Part shown: in pieces, positions 1-8,644 of the stretch
Layout of the letters: each line of letters starts with the position of its first letter
Position numbering within the stretch: the first letter of the stretch is position 1
DNA from: Sphingomonas oryzagri
GTDB taxonomy: Bacteria; Pseudomonadota; Alphaproteobacteria; Sphingomonadales; Sphingomonadaceae
DNA: 64,000 bases
Reading direction: 5' to 3'
Assembly: GCF_029906645.1 (NCBI RefSeq)
Contig: NZ_JARYGZ010000001.1
Coordinates: forward strand, 2,103,208 to 2,167,207
Notes under the pieces: generated by a model
Databases searched by the model: none
Told to the model about the DNA's origin: nothing
Seen by the model: the letters and a program-made list of their open reading frames with translations, nothing else
Translations under genes and position numbers: made by a program

Positions 1-1
1 G

Positions 2-76
2 ACGTTGATCGAGGATCAGGGGCGGGTTTCCGGCATCCTCGTCGATCGCTCGATCGATCGCCACGGCTCCGCCTAG
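2..76 (+). CDS. C-terminal tail of an unidentified CDS (partial)
   Basis: One forward frame is open from the window edge to a TAG at 74-76 and encodes 24 residues ending in RSIDRHGSA. The stop lies just before the end of the convergent GlxA-type regulator gene, as expected for the 3' end of a neighbouring gene. The stretch is too short to assign to a family, and another forward frame is also open here, so this could be chance. Confidence 0.3.
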   Translation, partial: TLIEDQGRVSGILVDRSIDRHGSA

Positions 77-82
77 CGATCG

Positions 83-1048
83 CTATTTCGTCTGGCGTCG
101 CGGCGACGTCCCGAACCGTCTCCGGAACCGGCGTGAGAAATGCGCGGGGCTACGGAAGCCCGATGCCATGGCGACCTCGGTGACGGACATGCCGGTCGAT
201 CGCAGCAATTCCATCGCCCGATCGAGCCGGATGGAAAGATAGGTTTCCGCAACGCTGGCGCCGAGATGGGCGCTACTCAGGCGCTCCAGTTGCCGGAGCG
301 ACACGCCCGCGCGCCGGGCGAGATGTTCGCGCTCGATCGGTTCCTCGATCGCCTGTTCCATCGCCTCGAGCATCAGCAGCAGGCGGGGATTGGTGCTGCC
401 GTGGCGCGCCGCGAGATCGGTGCGCTGCGCCCGGTCGGGATCGCGCGGGCCTGCCCCGATGAACCATTCCCCGACACGCGCCGCCAATACCGAACCCTGA
501 TCGCGGGCGATCAGCCACATCGCGAGATCCAGCCCCGCCGTACCCCCGGCGCAGGTCATCCGGTCGCGATCGATCACGTAGAGACCCTGCTCCAGCATCA
601 GATCCGGAAACTCGCTCTGGAGCGCGACGACATGCTCCCAGTGGATGGTGGCCCGCCGGTTGGCCAGCAGCCCGGCCCTCGCGAGCAGGAAGGGGCCGCC
701 GGACACACCCCCGATCGGGACTCCGCGCCGCGCCATCGTGCGCAGCCAGGCGAAGCAGGCGTCGTCCCGAAAGGCGGCGGGATCACCGGCCGCGAAGACG
801 AACAGCATGTCGCAGTCGATCGCCTCACCGATACCGGCATCCGCAACCAGCCGGGCGCCGTTCGACGCCAGGGCGCCTTCGCCACCCGGCGCGATATGCA
901 CCCACTCGTAGAGTGCTCTTCCCGCCAGGCTGTTCGCAGCACGAAACGGCTCGATGAAGGACGCATAGGACATCAGTGCGAAGCCGTCGATCAGCAGCAG
1001 GCCGATACGGGTCGTCACCGAAATGAGGTGATTGTCGTGCGTGGGCAT
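83..1048 (-). CDS. glxA: GlxA-family transcriptional regulator (DJ-1/PfpI-like domain + AraC HTH)
   Basis: A 321-residue regulator. Residues about 10-190 form a class I glutamine-amidotransferase/DJ-1-like sensor domain, and about 220-320 an AraC-type double HTH ending GFRSPAHFSRRFRRRFG. The nucleophile elbow reads GVSGGPFLLA, so the catalytic Cys of active DJ-1 proteases is absent, which suggests a sensing rather than enzymatic role. Relatives such as GbdR and SouR of Pseudomonas sense glycine betaine or sarcosine and activate sarcosine-oxidase genes. Here the gene diverges from a sarcosine-oxidase-like operon, so I infer that it is the activator, responding to a methylated amine, N-methylglutamate or a related compound. 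The ATG at 1048 was preferred over an upstream TTG at 1078. Confidence 0.9.
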   Translation of the reverse strand: MPTHDNHLISVTTRIGLLLIDGFALMSYASFIEPFRAANSLAGRALYEWVHIAPGGEGALASNGARLVADAGIGEAIDCDMLFVFAAGDPAAFRDDACFAWLRTMARRGVPIGGVSGGPFLLARAGLLANRRATIHWEHVVALQSEFPDLMLEQGLYVIDRDRMTCAGGTAGLDLAMWLIARDQGSVLAARVGEWFIGAGPRDPDRAQRTDLAARHGSTNPRLLLMLEAMEQAIEEPIEREHLARRAGVSLRQLERLSSAHLGASVAETYLSIRLDRAMELLRSTGMSVTEVAMASGFRSPAHFSRRFRRRFGTSPRRQTK

Positions 1049-1129
1049 GAAAACGTCGCATAGAGACGAGCCGATCAATTTTGAAGAAGCTAGTTTTCCT
1101 ATCAGTCACCACGGATGCCCGACTCGACC
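1049..1129. promoter_or_regulatory. Divergent promoter region glxA / mgdABCD
   Basis: A short gap between two divergent starts, locally AT-richer (around 1074-1105) than its surroundings. It must hold the promoters of both the regulator and the methylamine/sarcosine operon. I could not identify a clear -35/-10 pair or a clean inverted repeat. Confidence 0.4.
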
Positions 1130-2383
1130 ATGCGTTATTCTCTCCTCTCTCTCGCCGCGAAAGCATTTGGCGGTCATCGCGGATGGGCACCAACCTGGCG
1201 CGATGCGGCGCCGGCCGAGGGCTATGACATCGTCATCGTCGGTGGCGGCGGGCATGGGCTGGCGACGGCTTATTATCTCGCGAAGGTGCATGGCATCCGC
1301 CGCGTCGCGGTGATCGAGAAGGGGTGGATCGGCGGCGGCAATGCCGGGCGCAACACCACGATCATCCGCTCCAATTACGGACTGCCGGGCAACGAGCCCT
1401 TCTACGAATGGTCGATGAAGCTGTGGGAGGGGCTGGAGCAGGAGCTGAACTACAACGCGATGGTCAGCCAGCGCGGCGTGCTCAACCTCTATCATTCGGA
1501 TGGCCAGCGCGATGCCTATGCGCGCCGTGGCAACGCGATGCGGCTCCATGGCGTCGACGCAGAACTGCTCGATCAGGACGGGGTGCGCAAGCTGGCCCCT
1601 TTCCTAGCCTTCGATCATGCCCGCTTCCCGATCCAGGGCGGACTCTACCAGGGTCGCGGCGGCACCGCGCGGCACGATGCGGTGAACTGGGGCTATGCCC
1701 ACGCCGCCTCCGCGCTCGGCGTCGACATCATCCAGAATTGCGAGCTGACCGGCTTCGTCCGCGATGCCTCCGGCGCCGTCACCGGGGTCGAGACGACGCG
1801 GGGCACCATCCGCACCGGCAAGGTCGGCGTCGCGGTGGCCGGCAACAGTTCGCGCGTCGCGGCGATGGCGGGGTTACGCCTGCCGATCGAGAGCCATGTG
1901 TTGCAGGCCTTCGTCAGCGAGGGGCTGAAGCCGGTCATCCCCGGCGTCGTCACCTTCGGCGCGGGCCATTTCTACATCAGCCAGTCGGACAAGGGCGGGC
2001 TGGTCTTCGGCGGCGATATAGACGGCTACAACAGCTACGCCCAGCGCGGGAACATGCCGGTGGTCGAGGATGTGTGCGAGGGCGGCATGGCGATCATGCC
2101 GATGATCGGCCGCGCGCGCCTGCTGCGTAGCTGGGGCGGCATCATGGACATGTCGATGGACGGTTCCCCGATCATCGACACCACGCCCGTTCCCGGCCTC
2201 TATCTCAATGCCGGCTGGTGCTATGGTGGCTTCAAGGCGACGCCGGCCTCGGGCTGGTGCTTCGCCCACCTGCTCGCCACAGACGGCCCGCACGAGACTG
2301 CGACCGCCTACCGGCTGGACCGGTTCCGCACCGGCCACCTGATCGACGAAAAGGGCGTCGGCGCCCAACCCAACCTGCACTGA
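1130..2383 (+). CDS. mgdA (soxB-like): Sarcosine oxidase beta-like subunit / N-methylglutamate dehydrogenase subunit A
   Basis: About 417 residues, the usual size of heterotetrameric sarcosine oxidase beta subunits. It opens with MRYSLLSL, followed by a Rossmann dinucleotide motif IVGGGGHGLATAYYLA for non-covalent FAD, then GRGGTARHDAVNWGYAH, whose His fits the position that carries covalent FMN in this family. This subunit holds the amine-oxidising site. The beta-delta-alpha-gamma gene order is shared by soxBDAG and by mgdABCD of N-methylglutamate dehydrogenase. The adjoining N-methylglutamate synthase and gmaS genes make me favour N-methylglutamate as substrate, with sarcosine the alternative. 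The Met at 1130 matches the family start; an in-frame ATG lies at 1115. Confidence 0.88.
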   Translation: MRYSLLSLAAKAFGGHRGWAPTWRDAAPAEGYDIVIVGGGGHGLATAYYLAKVHGIRRVAVIEKGWIGGGNAGRNTTIIRSNYGLPGNEPFYEWSMKLWEGLEQELNYNAMVSQRGVLNLYHSDGQRDAYARRGNAMRLHGVDAELLDQDGVRKLAPFLAFDHARFPIQGGLYQGRGGTARHDAVNWGYAHAASALGVDIIQNCELTGFVRDASGAVTGVETTRGTIRTGKVGVAVAGNSSRVAAMAGLRLPIESHVLQAFVSEGLKPVIPGVVTFGAGHFYISQSDKGGLVFGGDIDGYNSYAQRGNMPVVEDVCEGGMAIMPMIGRARLLRSWGGIMDMSMDGSPIIDTTPVPGLYLNAGWCYGGFKATPASGWCFAHLLATDGPHETATAYRLDRFRTGHLIDEKGVGAQPNLH

Positions 2384-2393
2384 GGCAGCACAG

Positions 2394-2645
2394 ATGCGCA
2401 TCCCCTGCCCCTATTGCGGCGACCGGGACTCCCAGGAGTTCGTGTATCGCGGCGACGCCAGCCTCCAGCGCCCGGACGGCGAGGACGGCTTCTTCGACTA
2501 CGTCTATCTGCGCGACAATCCGGCCGGGCCGATCGCCGAGCATTGGTATCATGCGCAGGGCTGCCGCAGCTGGATCGTGGTGACGCGCGACACCCGCACG
2601 CACGCCATCCACGGCGCGGTGCTGGCGGCGGAGGCCGCGCGATGA
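2394..2645 (+). CDS. mgdB (soxD-like): Sarcosine oxidase delta-like subunit / N-methylglutamate dehydrogenase subunit B
   Basis: An 83-residue protein typical of the delta subunit. It starts MRIPCPYCGDRD, with a CPxC pair that binds structural zinc together with downstream His/Cys residues in EHWYHAQGCRSW. It is a small structural subunit of the four-subunit flavoenzyme. It lies 10 nt after the beta subunit, and its stop overlaps the alpha-subunit start by ATGA, so the two are translationally coupled. Confidence 0.9.
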   Translation: MRIPCPYCGDRDSQEFVYRGDASLQRPDGEDGFFDYVYLRDNPAGPIAEHWYHAQGCRSWIVVTRDTRTHAIHGAVLAAEAAR

Positions 2646-5593
2646 GCCGCCGCGCAACAGGCGGCCTGATCGATCGATCGAAGCCGCTGGCCTTCGCCTT
2701 CGACGGCAAGCGCTACGCCGGCTTCGAGGGCGACACGCTCGCCTCGGCGCTGGTCGCCAACGACGTGAAGCTGGTCGGCCGCTCGTTCAAATATCACCGG
2801 CCGCGCGGCATCCTCACGGCGGGGAGCGAGGAACCCAACGCGCTCGTCACGCTGCGCACCGGCGCCCAGGCCGAGCCGAACACGCGCGCCACCGTTACCC
2901 CCCTGTTCGACGGGCTGGAGGCGACCAGCCAGAATCGCTGGCCGAACCTGCGCTTCGACATGATGGCGGTGAACCAGCTGTTCGCGCCGATCTTCGTCGC
3001 GGGCTTCTACTACAAGACCTTCATGTGGCCCGCCGCCTTCTGGGAGAAGCTGTACGAGCCGCTGATCCGCCGCGCCGCCGGCCTCGGCGAGCTTTCCATG
3101 CTGCCCGACCCGGACAGCTATGATCGCGAGCATGGCTTCTGCGACCTGCTGGTGATCGGCGGCGGCCCCGCCGGCATCGCCGCCGCACTCACCGCCGGTC
3201 GGGCCGGCCTGCGCGTGATCCTCGCCGACGAGGACGTCCGCCCCGGCGGCCGCCTGCTCGCCGAGCGCCACGAGATCGACGGCGTGCCGGGCGCAGTGTG
3301 GGCGGAGGATGCCGCCGCCGAGCTGGCGACGCTCCCCAATATTCGCGTGCTGAGCCGCACCGCCGTCTTCGGCGTCTATGACGGGCGGGAATATGCCGCC
3401 GTCGAGCGCGTATCGGATCATCTCGCGGTCACGCCCACGGGCCAGCCCCGCCAGCGGCTGTGGAAGATCGTGGCGAAGCGCGCCATCCTCGCCACCGGCG
3501 CGATCGAGCGGCCTTTGGTGTTCGGCGGCAACGATCGCCCCGGTGTGATGACCGCATCCGCCGTCTCCACCTACGTCAACCGCTTCGCCGCATTGCCGGG
3601 GCAGCGCGCGGTGGTGTTCGCCGCCAGCGACAGCGGCTGGCAGACCGCGATCGACCTGATCGACGCGGGCGTGGAGGTCGCCGCCGTGGTCGATCCGCGC
3701 GAGACGGCGCCGGCCCTAGCCGAGACGCTGCGCAAGGCGGGCACCGACATCCTGCTCGGCGCGGCGGTCCGCGACGCGATCGGCGCGCCGGTCCGCAAGG
3801 TGGGGATCCGCATCTCCGATGGACGCATGCGGGTCATCGCCTGCGACCTGCTCGCCATGGGTGGCGGCTGGAACCCCGCCATCGGCCTCGGCAGCAACAT
3901 GGGTGCGCGCCCGGTCTGGTCCGAGGCGGCGCAGAGCTTCCTGCTCGATCAGACGCCTCCCGGCTTCGCGCCGGCCGGCGCTGCAGCGGGCCATTTCGCG
4001 CTGTTCGAAGCGCTTACGGACGGCGCCACGCAGGCGGTCGCCGCCGCCGAAGCGCTCGGCAAATCCGCCACCGCCCCGCGATTCACCGCCAGCGACGAGC
4101 CGGCCGGTGTCCGCCCGCTCTGGCACGTGCCGGGTCGCGGCAAGGCGTTCGTCGATTTCCAGCACGACGTCACCGACAAGGACGTTCAGCTCTCGGCGCG
4201 CGAGGGCTTCACCTCGATCGAGCATTTCAAGCGCTACACCACGCTCGGCATGGCGACCGATCAGGGCAAGACCAGCCAGATGAACGGCCATGCCCTGCTC
4301 GCCGCCGCCACCGGCAAGTCGATCGCCGAGGCCGGCACGATCCTGTCCCGCGCGCCCTACCAGCCGGTCGCGATCGGCGTGCTCGCCGGCCATCATCGCG
4401 AGGAGCATTTCCGCCCCGAACGTCGAACCGCCGGGCACGACTGGGCGGCGTCGCAGGGCGCCACCTTCGTCGATGCCGGCCAATGGAAGCGTGCGCAGTG
4501 GTTCACGCGCCCCGGCGAGAAGGACTGGCTGGAGACGGTCAACCGCGAAGTCACGATGACGCGGAACGGCGTCGGCATCTGCGATGTCTCGACGCTGGGC
4601 AAGATCGACGTCCACGGGCCGGACGCCGCCACCCTGCTCGACCGGCTCTACATCAACATGTTCTCCACACTGCCGGTCGGCAAGGCCCGCTACGGCGTGA
4701 TGCTGCGCGAGGACGGCATGGTGATGGACGACGGCACCACCACCCGCTTCGCCGAGGACAGCTTCTTCGTCACGACGACGACGGTGAACGCCGCGCGGGT
4801 GATGCAGCATATCGACTATGCCCGCCACGTGCTGTGGCCGGAGCTGGACGTGCAGGCGACCTCCGTCACCGAGCAATGGGCGACCTACGCGGTGGCAGGG
4901 CCTCGTTCCCGAGCGCTGCTCCAGCAGGCGCTGCCGGAGATCGACCTATCCAACGAGGTCTTCCCCTTCATGGCGGCCGCGAAGCTCCGCTGGAACGGCG
5001 TGCCGGCGCGGATCTACCGCCTCTCCTTCTCCGGCGAGATGGCCTATGAGGTAAGCGTTCCGGCCAATCACGGCGACGCGCTCATCCGCCATCTGTTCGA
5101 GGTGGGCCGCGCCTTCGATGCCGTGCCCTATGGCACCGAGGCGCTGGGCGTGATGCGGATCGAGAAGGGCCACCCCGCCGGCAACGAGCTGAACGGCATG
5201 ACGACCGCCGCCGATCTCGGCATGGGGCGGATGATGTCGAAGAAGAAGGATTATATCGGCCGGATCATGGCGGCACGGCCTGGCATCGCCGATCCGATGC
5301 GGCCGGCGCTGGTCGGCCTCAGGCCGGTCGATCCCGCGCACAAGATTCGGGCCGGCGCGCACCTGCTTGGCGTCGGGGCACCGCGCACCGCCGCGCACGA
5401 CGAGGGATATGTCACCTCGGCCTGCTGGTCCCCTACGCTGGGCCACGCCATCGCGCTCGGCCTCTTGGTCGACGGGCCGAACCGCCATGGCGAGCGCATC
5501 GCCGTCCACGATCCGGTGCGCGGCGCCGATGTCGAGGCGGAGATCTGCAACCCCGTCTTCGTCGATCCCGAAGGAGTGCGCGTCCGTGGCTGA
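2642..5593 (+). CDS. mgdC (soxA-like): Sarcosine oxidase alpha-like subunit / N-methylglutamate dehydrogenase subunit C
   Basis: A 983-residue subunit. An N-terminal fer2_4-like region (about 1-90) contains KYHRPRGILTAGSEEPNALV; a pyridine-nucleotide/FAD region follows, with VIGGGPAGIAAALTAGRAGL near residue 170; the C-terminal third (about 600-975) is a GcvT-like folate-binding domain that accepts the C1 unit to form methylene-tetrahydrofolate. Members of this family hold NAD in the dinucleotide domain. The start was set at the ATG overlapping the delta-subunit stop and beginning MSRRATGG; the same frame is open further upstream but there it overlaps the delta gene. The stop overlaps the gamma-subunit GTG start. 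Confidence 0.92.
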   Translation: MSRRATGGLIDRSKPLAFAFDGKRYAGFEGDTLASALVANDVKLVGRSFKYHRPRGILTAGSEEPNALVTLRTGAQAEPNTRATVTPLFDGLEATSQNRWPNLRFDMMAVNQLFAPIFVAGFYYKTFMWPAAFWEKLYEPLIRRAAGLGELSMLPDPDSYDREHGFCDLLVIGGGPAGIAAALTAGRAGLRVILADEDVRPGGRLLAERHEIDGVPGAVWAEDAAAELATLPNIRVLSRTAVFGVYDGREYAAVERVSDHLAVTPTGQPRQRLWKIVAKRAILATGAIERPLVFGGNDRPGVMTASAVSTYVNRFAALPGQRAVVFAASDSGWQTAIDLIDAGVEVAAVVDPRETAPALAETLRKAGTDILLGAAVRDAIGAPVRKVGIRISDGRMRVIACDLLAMGGGWNPAIGLGSNMGARPVWSEAAQSFLLDQTPPGFAPAGAAAGHFALFEALTDGATQAVAAAEALGKSATAPRFTASDEPAGVRPLWHVPGRGKAFVDFQHDVTDKDVQLSAREGFTSIEHFKRYTTLGMATDQGKTSQMNGHALLAAATGKSIAEAGTILSRAPYQPVAIGVLAGHHREEHFRPERRTAGHDWAASQGATFVDAGQWKRAQWFTRPGEKDWLETVNREVTMTRNGVGICDVSTLGKIDVHGPDAATLLDRLYINMFSTLPVGKARYGVMLREDGMVMDDGTTTRFAEDSFFVTTTTVNAARVMQHIDYARHVLWPELDVQATSVTEQWATYAVAGPRSRALLQQALPEIDLSNEVFPFMAAAKLRWNGVPARIYRLSFSGEMAYEVSVPANHGDALIRHLFEVGRAFDAVPYGTEALGVMRIEKGHPAGNELNGMTTAADLGMGRMMSKKKDYIGRIMAARPGIADPMRPALVGLRPVDPAHKIRAGAHLLGVGAPRTAAHDEGYVTSACWSPTLGHAIALGLLVDGPNRHGERIAVHDPVRGADVEAEICNPVFVDPEGVRVRG

Positions 5594-6089
5594 CGGCCTC
5601 ACCATCAACACGCGCGACGGGCTCGGTATCGCCAGCATCATGGCGCGCAAGGGCGTAGACACGGCCGCGATCGGCGCGGCGCTGGGCAGCGACATGCCCA
5701 CCAGCCCGCGCGCGGTCTTCAGCGGCACCCGCACCGTGATCGGCACCGGACACGGTACGTGGCTGGTGATCGACGACGACGCCACGCCCGATTTCGCCGA
5801 GACGCTGGCGGAGCAGCTTGCCGGCATCGCCTCGGTATCGGATCAGTCGAGCGGCTATAGCGTCGTGCGCCTCTCCGGCCCCGACGCCCGCACGCTGATG
5901 CGGCGCGGCGCCGCGATCGATGTCGATCCATCCGTATTCGGCCCCGGATCGGCCGCGACCACGGTGATCGCGCATATCGGCGCCCTGTTCTGGCAGGTCG
6001 ACGACCAGCCCACCTATGACGTGGCGACCTTCCGCAGCTATGCGGGCAGCTTCCGCCACTGGCTCGATCTCGGCGTCGCGGCGCTCTGA
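5586..6089 (+). CDS. mgdD (soxG-like): Sarcosine oxidase gamma-like subunit / N-methylglutamate dehydrogenase subunit D
   Basis: A 167-residue protein with the gamma-subunit features: SSGYSVVRLSGPDARTLMRR and a conserved C-terminal RSYAGSFRHWL. It is related to a truncated GcvT fold and has a structural role. It starts at a GTG that overlaps the end of the alpha-subunit gene by 8 nt; the open frame extends upstream, but only inside the alpha gene. It completes the beta-delta-alpha-gamma operon. Confidence 0.88.
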   Translation: MADGLTINTRDGLGIASIMARKGVDTAAIGAALGSDMPTSPRAVFSGTRTVIGTGHGTWLVIDDDATPDFAETLAEQLAGIASVSDQSSGYSVVRLSGPDARTLMRRGAAIDVDPSVFGPGSAATTVIAHIGALFWQVDDQPTYDVATFRSYAGSFRHWLDLGVAAL

Positions 6090-6113
6090 TCTTCAACGCT
6101 TGCCCAAGAGGAC

Positions 6114-6974
6114 ATGATGACCGCCGCCTATCTGCTCACCCTTTCCTGCCCGAACCGGCCCGGCATCGTCACGCGCGTCACCGCCGCGCTGTTCCACCAC
6201 GGCGCCGACATCAAGGAAGCCCATCAGTTCGACGATGTGGAGACCGGTCGCTTCTTCATGCGGATTGTAGCGACACTACCGTCTCCGGGTGCGTCGGAAG
6301 CCTTCCGTGAGGGGTTCGGCGCGCTCGCGGCCGATCTGGCGCTCGATTGGTCCTTCCGGCCGCGCGACGAACAGCGCAAGGTGCTGATCCTCGCCTCCAA
6401 GTTCGATCACTGCCTGGTCGACCTGCTCTATCGCAACCGCATCGGAGAGTTGAGCATGGAGGTGGTCGGCATCGTCTCCAACCATCCGCGCGAAACCTAT
6501 GCGAGCACCGATTTCGGCACGATACCGTTCCACCACCTGCCGATAAACAAGGACACGAAGCCGCAACAGGAGGCGCAGATCAAGGCGCTGGTCGACGAGA
6601 CCGGAGCCGAGCTGGTCGTGCTCGCCCGCTACATGCAGATCCTGTCGGACGACCTCGCCGCCTTTCTCTCCGGCCGCTGCATCAACATCCACCACAGCTT
6701 CCTGCCGGGCTTCAAGGGCGCCAAGCCCTATCACCAGGCCCATGCGCGCGGCGTGAAGCTGATCGGTGCGACAGCGCACTACGTCACCGCCGATCTCGAC
6801 GAAGGCCCGATCATCGAGCAGGACGTCGAGCGGATCAGCCATCACGACAGCCCGGAAGACCTCGTCCGCAAGGGCCGCGACATCGAGCGCCGCGTGCTGG
6901 CGCGTGCTGTGGCCTTCCACCTCGATGGCCGTGCGCTCGCCAACGGTCACAAGACCGTGGTGTTCAGGGACTGA
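6114..6974 (+). CDS. purU: Formyltetrahydrofolate deformylase PurU
   Basis: A 286-residue enzyme that hydrolyses 10-formyl-tetrahydrofolate to formate and tetrahydrofolate. An N-terminal ACT domain (about 5-80) contains [17 protein letters not shown], and a formyltransferase-like domain (about 90-285) carries the catalytic Asn/His/Asp signature [19 protein letters not shown] and [14 protein letters not shown] purU homologue (often purU2) typically sits next to sox or mgd genes. With folD it forms the tetrahydrofolate-linked C1 disposal branch and regenerates free tetrahydrofolate for the dehydrogenase. It lies 24 nt after mgdD and 4 nt before folD. A second ATG at 6117 is an alternative start. 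Confidence 0.95.
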   Translation: MMTAAYLLTLSCPNRPGIVTRVTAALFHHGADIKEAHQFDDVETGRFFMRIVATLPSPGASEAFREGFGALAADLALDWSFRPRDEQRKVLILASKFDHCLVDLLYRNRIGELSMEVVGIVSNHPRETYASTDFGTIPFHHLPINKDTKPQQEAQIKALVDETGAELVVLARYMQILSDDLAAFLSGRCINIHHSFLPGFKGAKPYHQAHARGVKLIGATAHYVTADLDEGPIIEQDVERISHHDSPEDLVRKGRDIERRVLARAVAFHLDGRALANGHKTVVFRD

Positions 6975-6978
6975 TCCG

Positions 6979-7863
6979 ATGGCGGTGCTGATCGACGGGG
7001 CCAAGATTGCAGCGGGCGTCCGCCAGCGCGTCGCCGACGAGGCAGCGCGGCTGGCGACGCAAGGCATCGTCCCCGGCCTCGCCGTGGTGCTGGTCGGCGA
7101 GGATCCGGCGAGCCAGATCTACGTCCGCTCCAAGATCCGCCAGACGAAGGCCGCCGGTCTCGCCTCGTTCGAGCATCGCCTGCCCGCCACCGCCGCGCAG
7201 GAGGAATTGCTGGATTTGGTCCGCGTGCTCAACGCGGACGATCGGGTGGACGGCATCCTCGTGCAGTTGCCGCTGCCCCGTCACATCGATTCCGATCGCG
7301 TGCTGGATGCGATCGATCCGGCCAAGGATGTGGACGGCTTCCATCCGGTGAACGTCGGGCGCCTCTCGTCCGGCACGGGCGGACTGATCCCCTGCACCCC
7401 GCTCGGCTGCATGATGCTGCTCGATACCGTGATCGACGACTATCGCGGGCTGAAGGCGGTGGTGATCGGCAAGTCCAACATCGTCGGCAAGCCGGTCGCC
7501 ATGCTGCTGCTCGAACGCGAGTGCACCGTCACCGTCACCCACATCGCCACCCGCAACCTGCCCGACATCGTGCGGACAGCGGACATCCTGGTCGTCGCAG
7601 CCGGCGCGCCGGGGCTGGTGCGCGGCGACTGGATCAGGCCGGGCGCGATCGTGATCGACGTCGGCATCAACCGCATCCCCGATGGCGACGGGAGCCGCAT
7701 CGTCGGCGACGTCGCCTTCGACGAGATGGATCTTGCCGGCGCGATCACCCCCGTGCCCGGCGGCGTCGGCCCGATGACGATCGCCTGCCTGCTCGAAAAT
7801 ACCGTGCGGGCGGCCGAGCGCAGGCGCGCGGTGGCGGGTGACTTTCAGCCCGTCCCCGCTTAG
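6979..7863 (+). CDS. folD: Bifunctional methylene-THF dehydrogenase / methenyl-THF cyclohydrolase FolD
   Basis: 294 residues, the normal FolD length. It converts methylene-tetrahydrofolate via methenyl to 10-formyl-tetrahydrofolate with NADP+. Visible signatures are [13 protein letters not shown], which includes the catalytic Lys, [12 protein letters not shown], the nucleotide-binding [17 protein letters not shown] and [11 protein letters not shown]. The open frame extends upstream into purU, but the ATG beginning [14 protein letters not shown] is the family start. It takes up the methylene-tetrahydrofolate released by the upstream flavoenzyme. Probably a pathway-dedicated paralogue, since a housekeeping folD would be expected elsewhere in the genome. 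Confidence 0.95.
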   Translation: MAVLIDGAKIAAGVRQRVADEAARLATQGIVPGLAVVLVGEDPASQIYVRSKIRQTKAAGLASFEHRLPATAAQEELLDLVRVLNADDRVDGILVQLPLPRHIDSDRVLDAIDPAKDVDGFHPVNVGRLSSGTGGLIPCTPLGCMMLLDTVIDDYRGLKAVVIGKSNIVGKPVAMLLLERECTVTVTHIATRNLPDIVRTADILVVAAGAPGLVRGDWIRPGAIVIDVGINRIPDGDGSRIVGDVAFDEMDLAGAITPVPGGVGPMTIACLLENTVRAAERRRAVAGDFQPVPA

Positions 7864-7965
7864 GCTCTGCCTGTATTCCGGCAATCGAGGGTCTCAGCCA
7901 TTCCCCCCCGCACCCAGACCGCAGAAACCGAAGACGAACTGGCGACCGGATCGGCCGCGCCGGCC

Positions 7966-8547
7966 GTGCCCGAGCGCAGCCTCGAAAAGGCGCTCGGCAA
8001 CCAGATCCGCACGATCCGCCGTCAGCACGATCTCTCGGTGGCGGATCTCGCCAGTGCGGCGGGTATCTCCAACGGCATGCTGTCCAAGATCGAGAATGGC
8101 GGCATCTCGCCCTCGCTCTCTACGCTACAGGCGATTTCGGGCGTGCTCCAGATCCCGCTCTCCTCGCTCTTCGCTTCGTTCGAGGAGCGGCAGGATTGCT
8201 CCTACGTGCCCGCTGGCAAGGGCCTGAGCATCGAGCGTCGCGGCACCAAAGTCGGCCATGTCTACCAGCTGCTCGGCCATGTGCTGCGCGGCGACGTGGC
8301 CGTGGAGCCTTATCTGATCACGCTGCGCGAGAACGCCGCGCCGCACACCAGCTTCCGCCATTCGGGTGTAGAGTTCCTCTACATGCTGAAGGGCGATGTC
8401 CATTACCGCCATGGCTCGGAGGTCTATCATCTGACGCCGGGCGACGCTTTGCTGTTCGACAGCGCCGCGCAGCATGGCCCGGAGAAACTGAGCGATCAGG
8501 AGACCAGCTATCTGTCGGTGATCGTCTATCCGCGCACCGAAGCCTGA
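7966..8547 (+). CDS. XRE-family regulator with C-terminal cupin domain
   Basis: A 193-residue protein with an N-terminal XRE HTH (about 7-65; DLASAAGISNGMLSKIENGG) and a C-terminal cupin sensor (about 110-185; HSGVEFLYMLKGDVHYRHG, then LTPGDALLFDSAAQHGPE). This is the PuuR/SutR-like architecture of amine and amino-acid regulators. The GTG at 7966 is the first usable standard start; the frame is open upstream to an ATT at 7900, adding 22 residues, so the true N-terminus is uncertain. It sits between the dehydrogenase and synthase gene groups, directly before a palindrome at 8550-8564 to which it may bind. Confidence 0.85.
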   Translation: MPERSLEKALGNQIRTIRRQHDLSVADLASAAGISNGMLSKIENGGISPSLSTLQAISGVLQIPLSSLFASFEERQDCSYVPAGKGLSIERRGTKVGHVYQLLGHVLRGDVAVEPYLITLRENAAPHTSFRHSGVEFLYMLKGDVHYRHGSEVYHLTPGDALLFDSAAQHGPEKLSDQETSYLSVIVYPRTEA

Positions 8548-8549
8548 TA

Positions 8550-8564
8550 TTTCTTCATAAGAAA
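8550..8564. promoter_or_regulatory. Palindrome in the mgsABC-gmaS upstream region (candidate XRE-cupin operator)
   Basis: A perfect inverted repeat, TTTCTT-CAT-AAGAAA, in an unusually AT-rich stretch directly after the XRE-cupin gene and 81 nt before mgsA. The core TCTTCATAAGA recurs as TCCTCATAAGA at 8598-8608. Two spaced copies upstream of the synthase operon fit an operator pair for the adjacent regulator. The assignment is inference. Confidence 0.5.
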
Positions 8565-8580
8565 AATTTGTTCCCATGGA

Positions 8581-8609
8581 TTGACGATTCGAGACCCTCC
8601 TCATAAGAC
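8581..8609 (+). promoter_or_regulatory. Candidate promoter of mgsABC-gmaS
   Basis: TTGACG at 8581-8586 resembles a -35 box and TAAGAC at 8604-8609 a -10 box with 17-nt spacing. The second copy of the TCnTCATAAGA repeat (8598-8608) overlaps the -10 element, as an operator would. This would give the synthase operon its own start, separate from mgdABCD. Confidence 0.4.
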
Positions 8610-8644
8610 GGTGGAAACCCGATCACGGAAGGTTTCCCCCCGAA

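Noticed and set aside
37-60. GATC-rich tandem pattern near the window start and again at 2668-2680
   Set aside because: Short CGATCGAT runs occur throughout this GC-rich sequence in coding DNA; no regular array or origin-like structure was visible.
1130-6089. Plain sarcosine oxidase (soxBDAG) as the main interpretation
   Set aside because: The subunits cannot be told apart by eye, but adjacent mgsABC and gmaS genes make N-methylglutamate dehydrogenase the better reading. Sarcosine activity is kept as an alternative.
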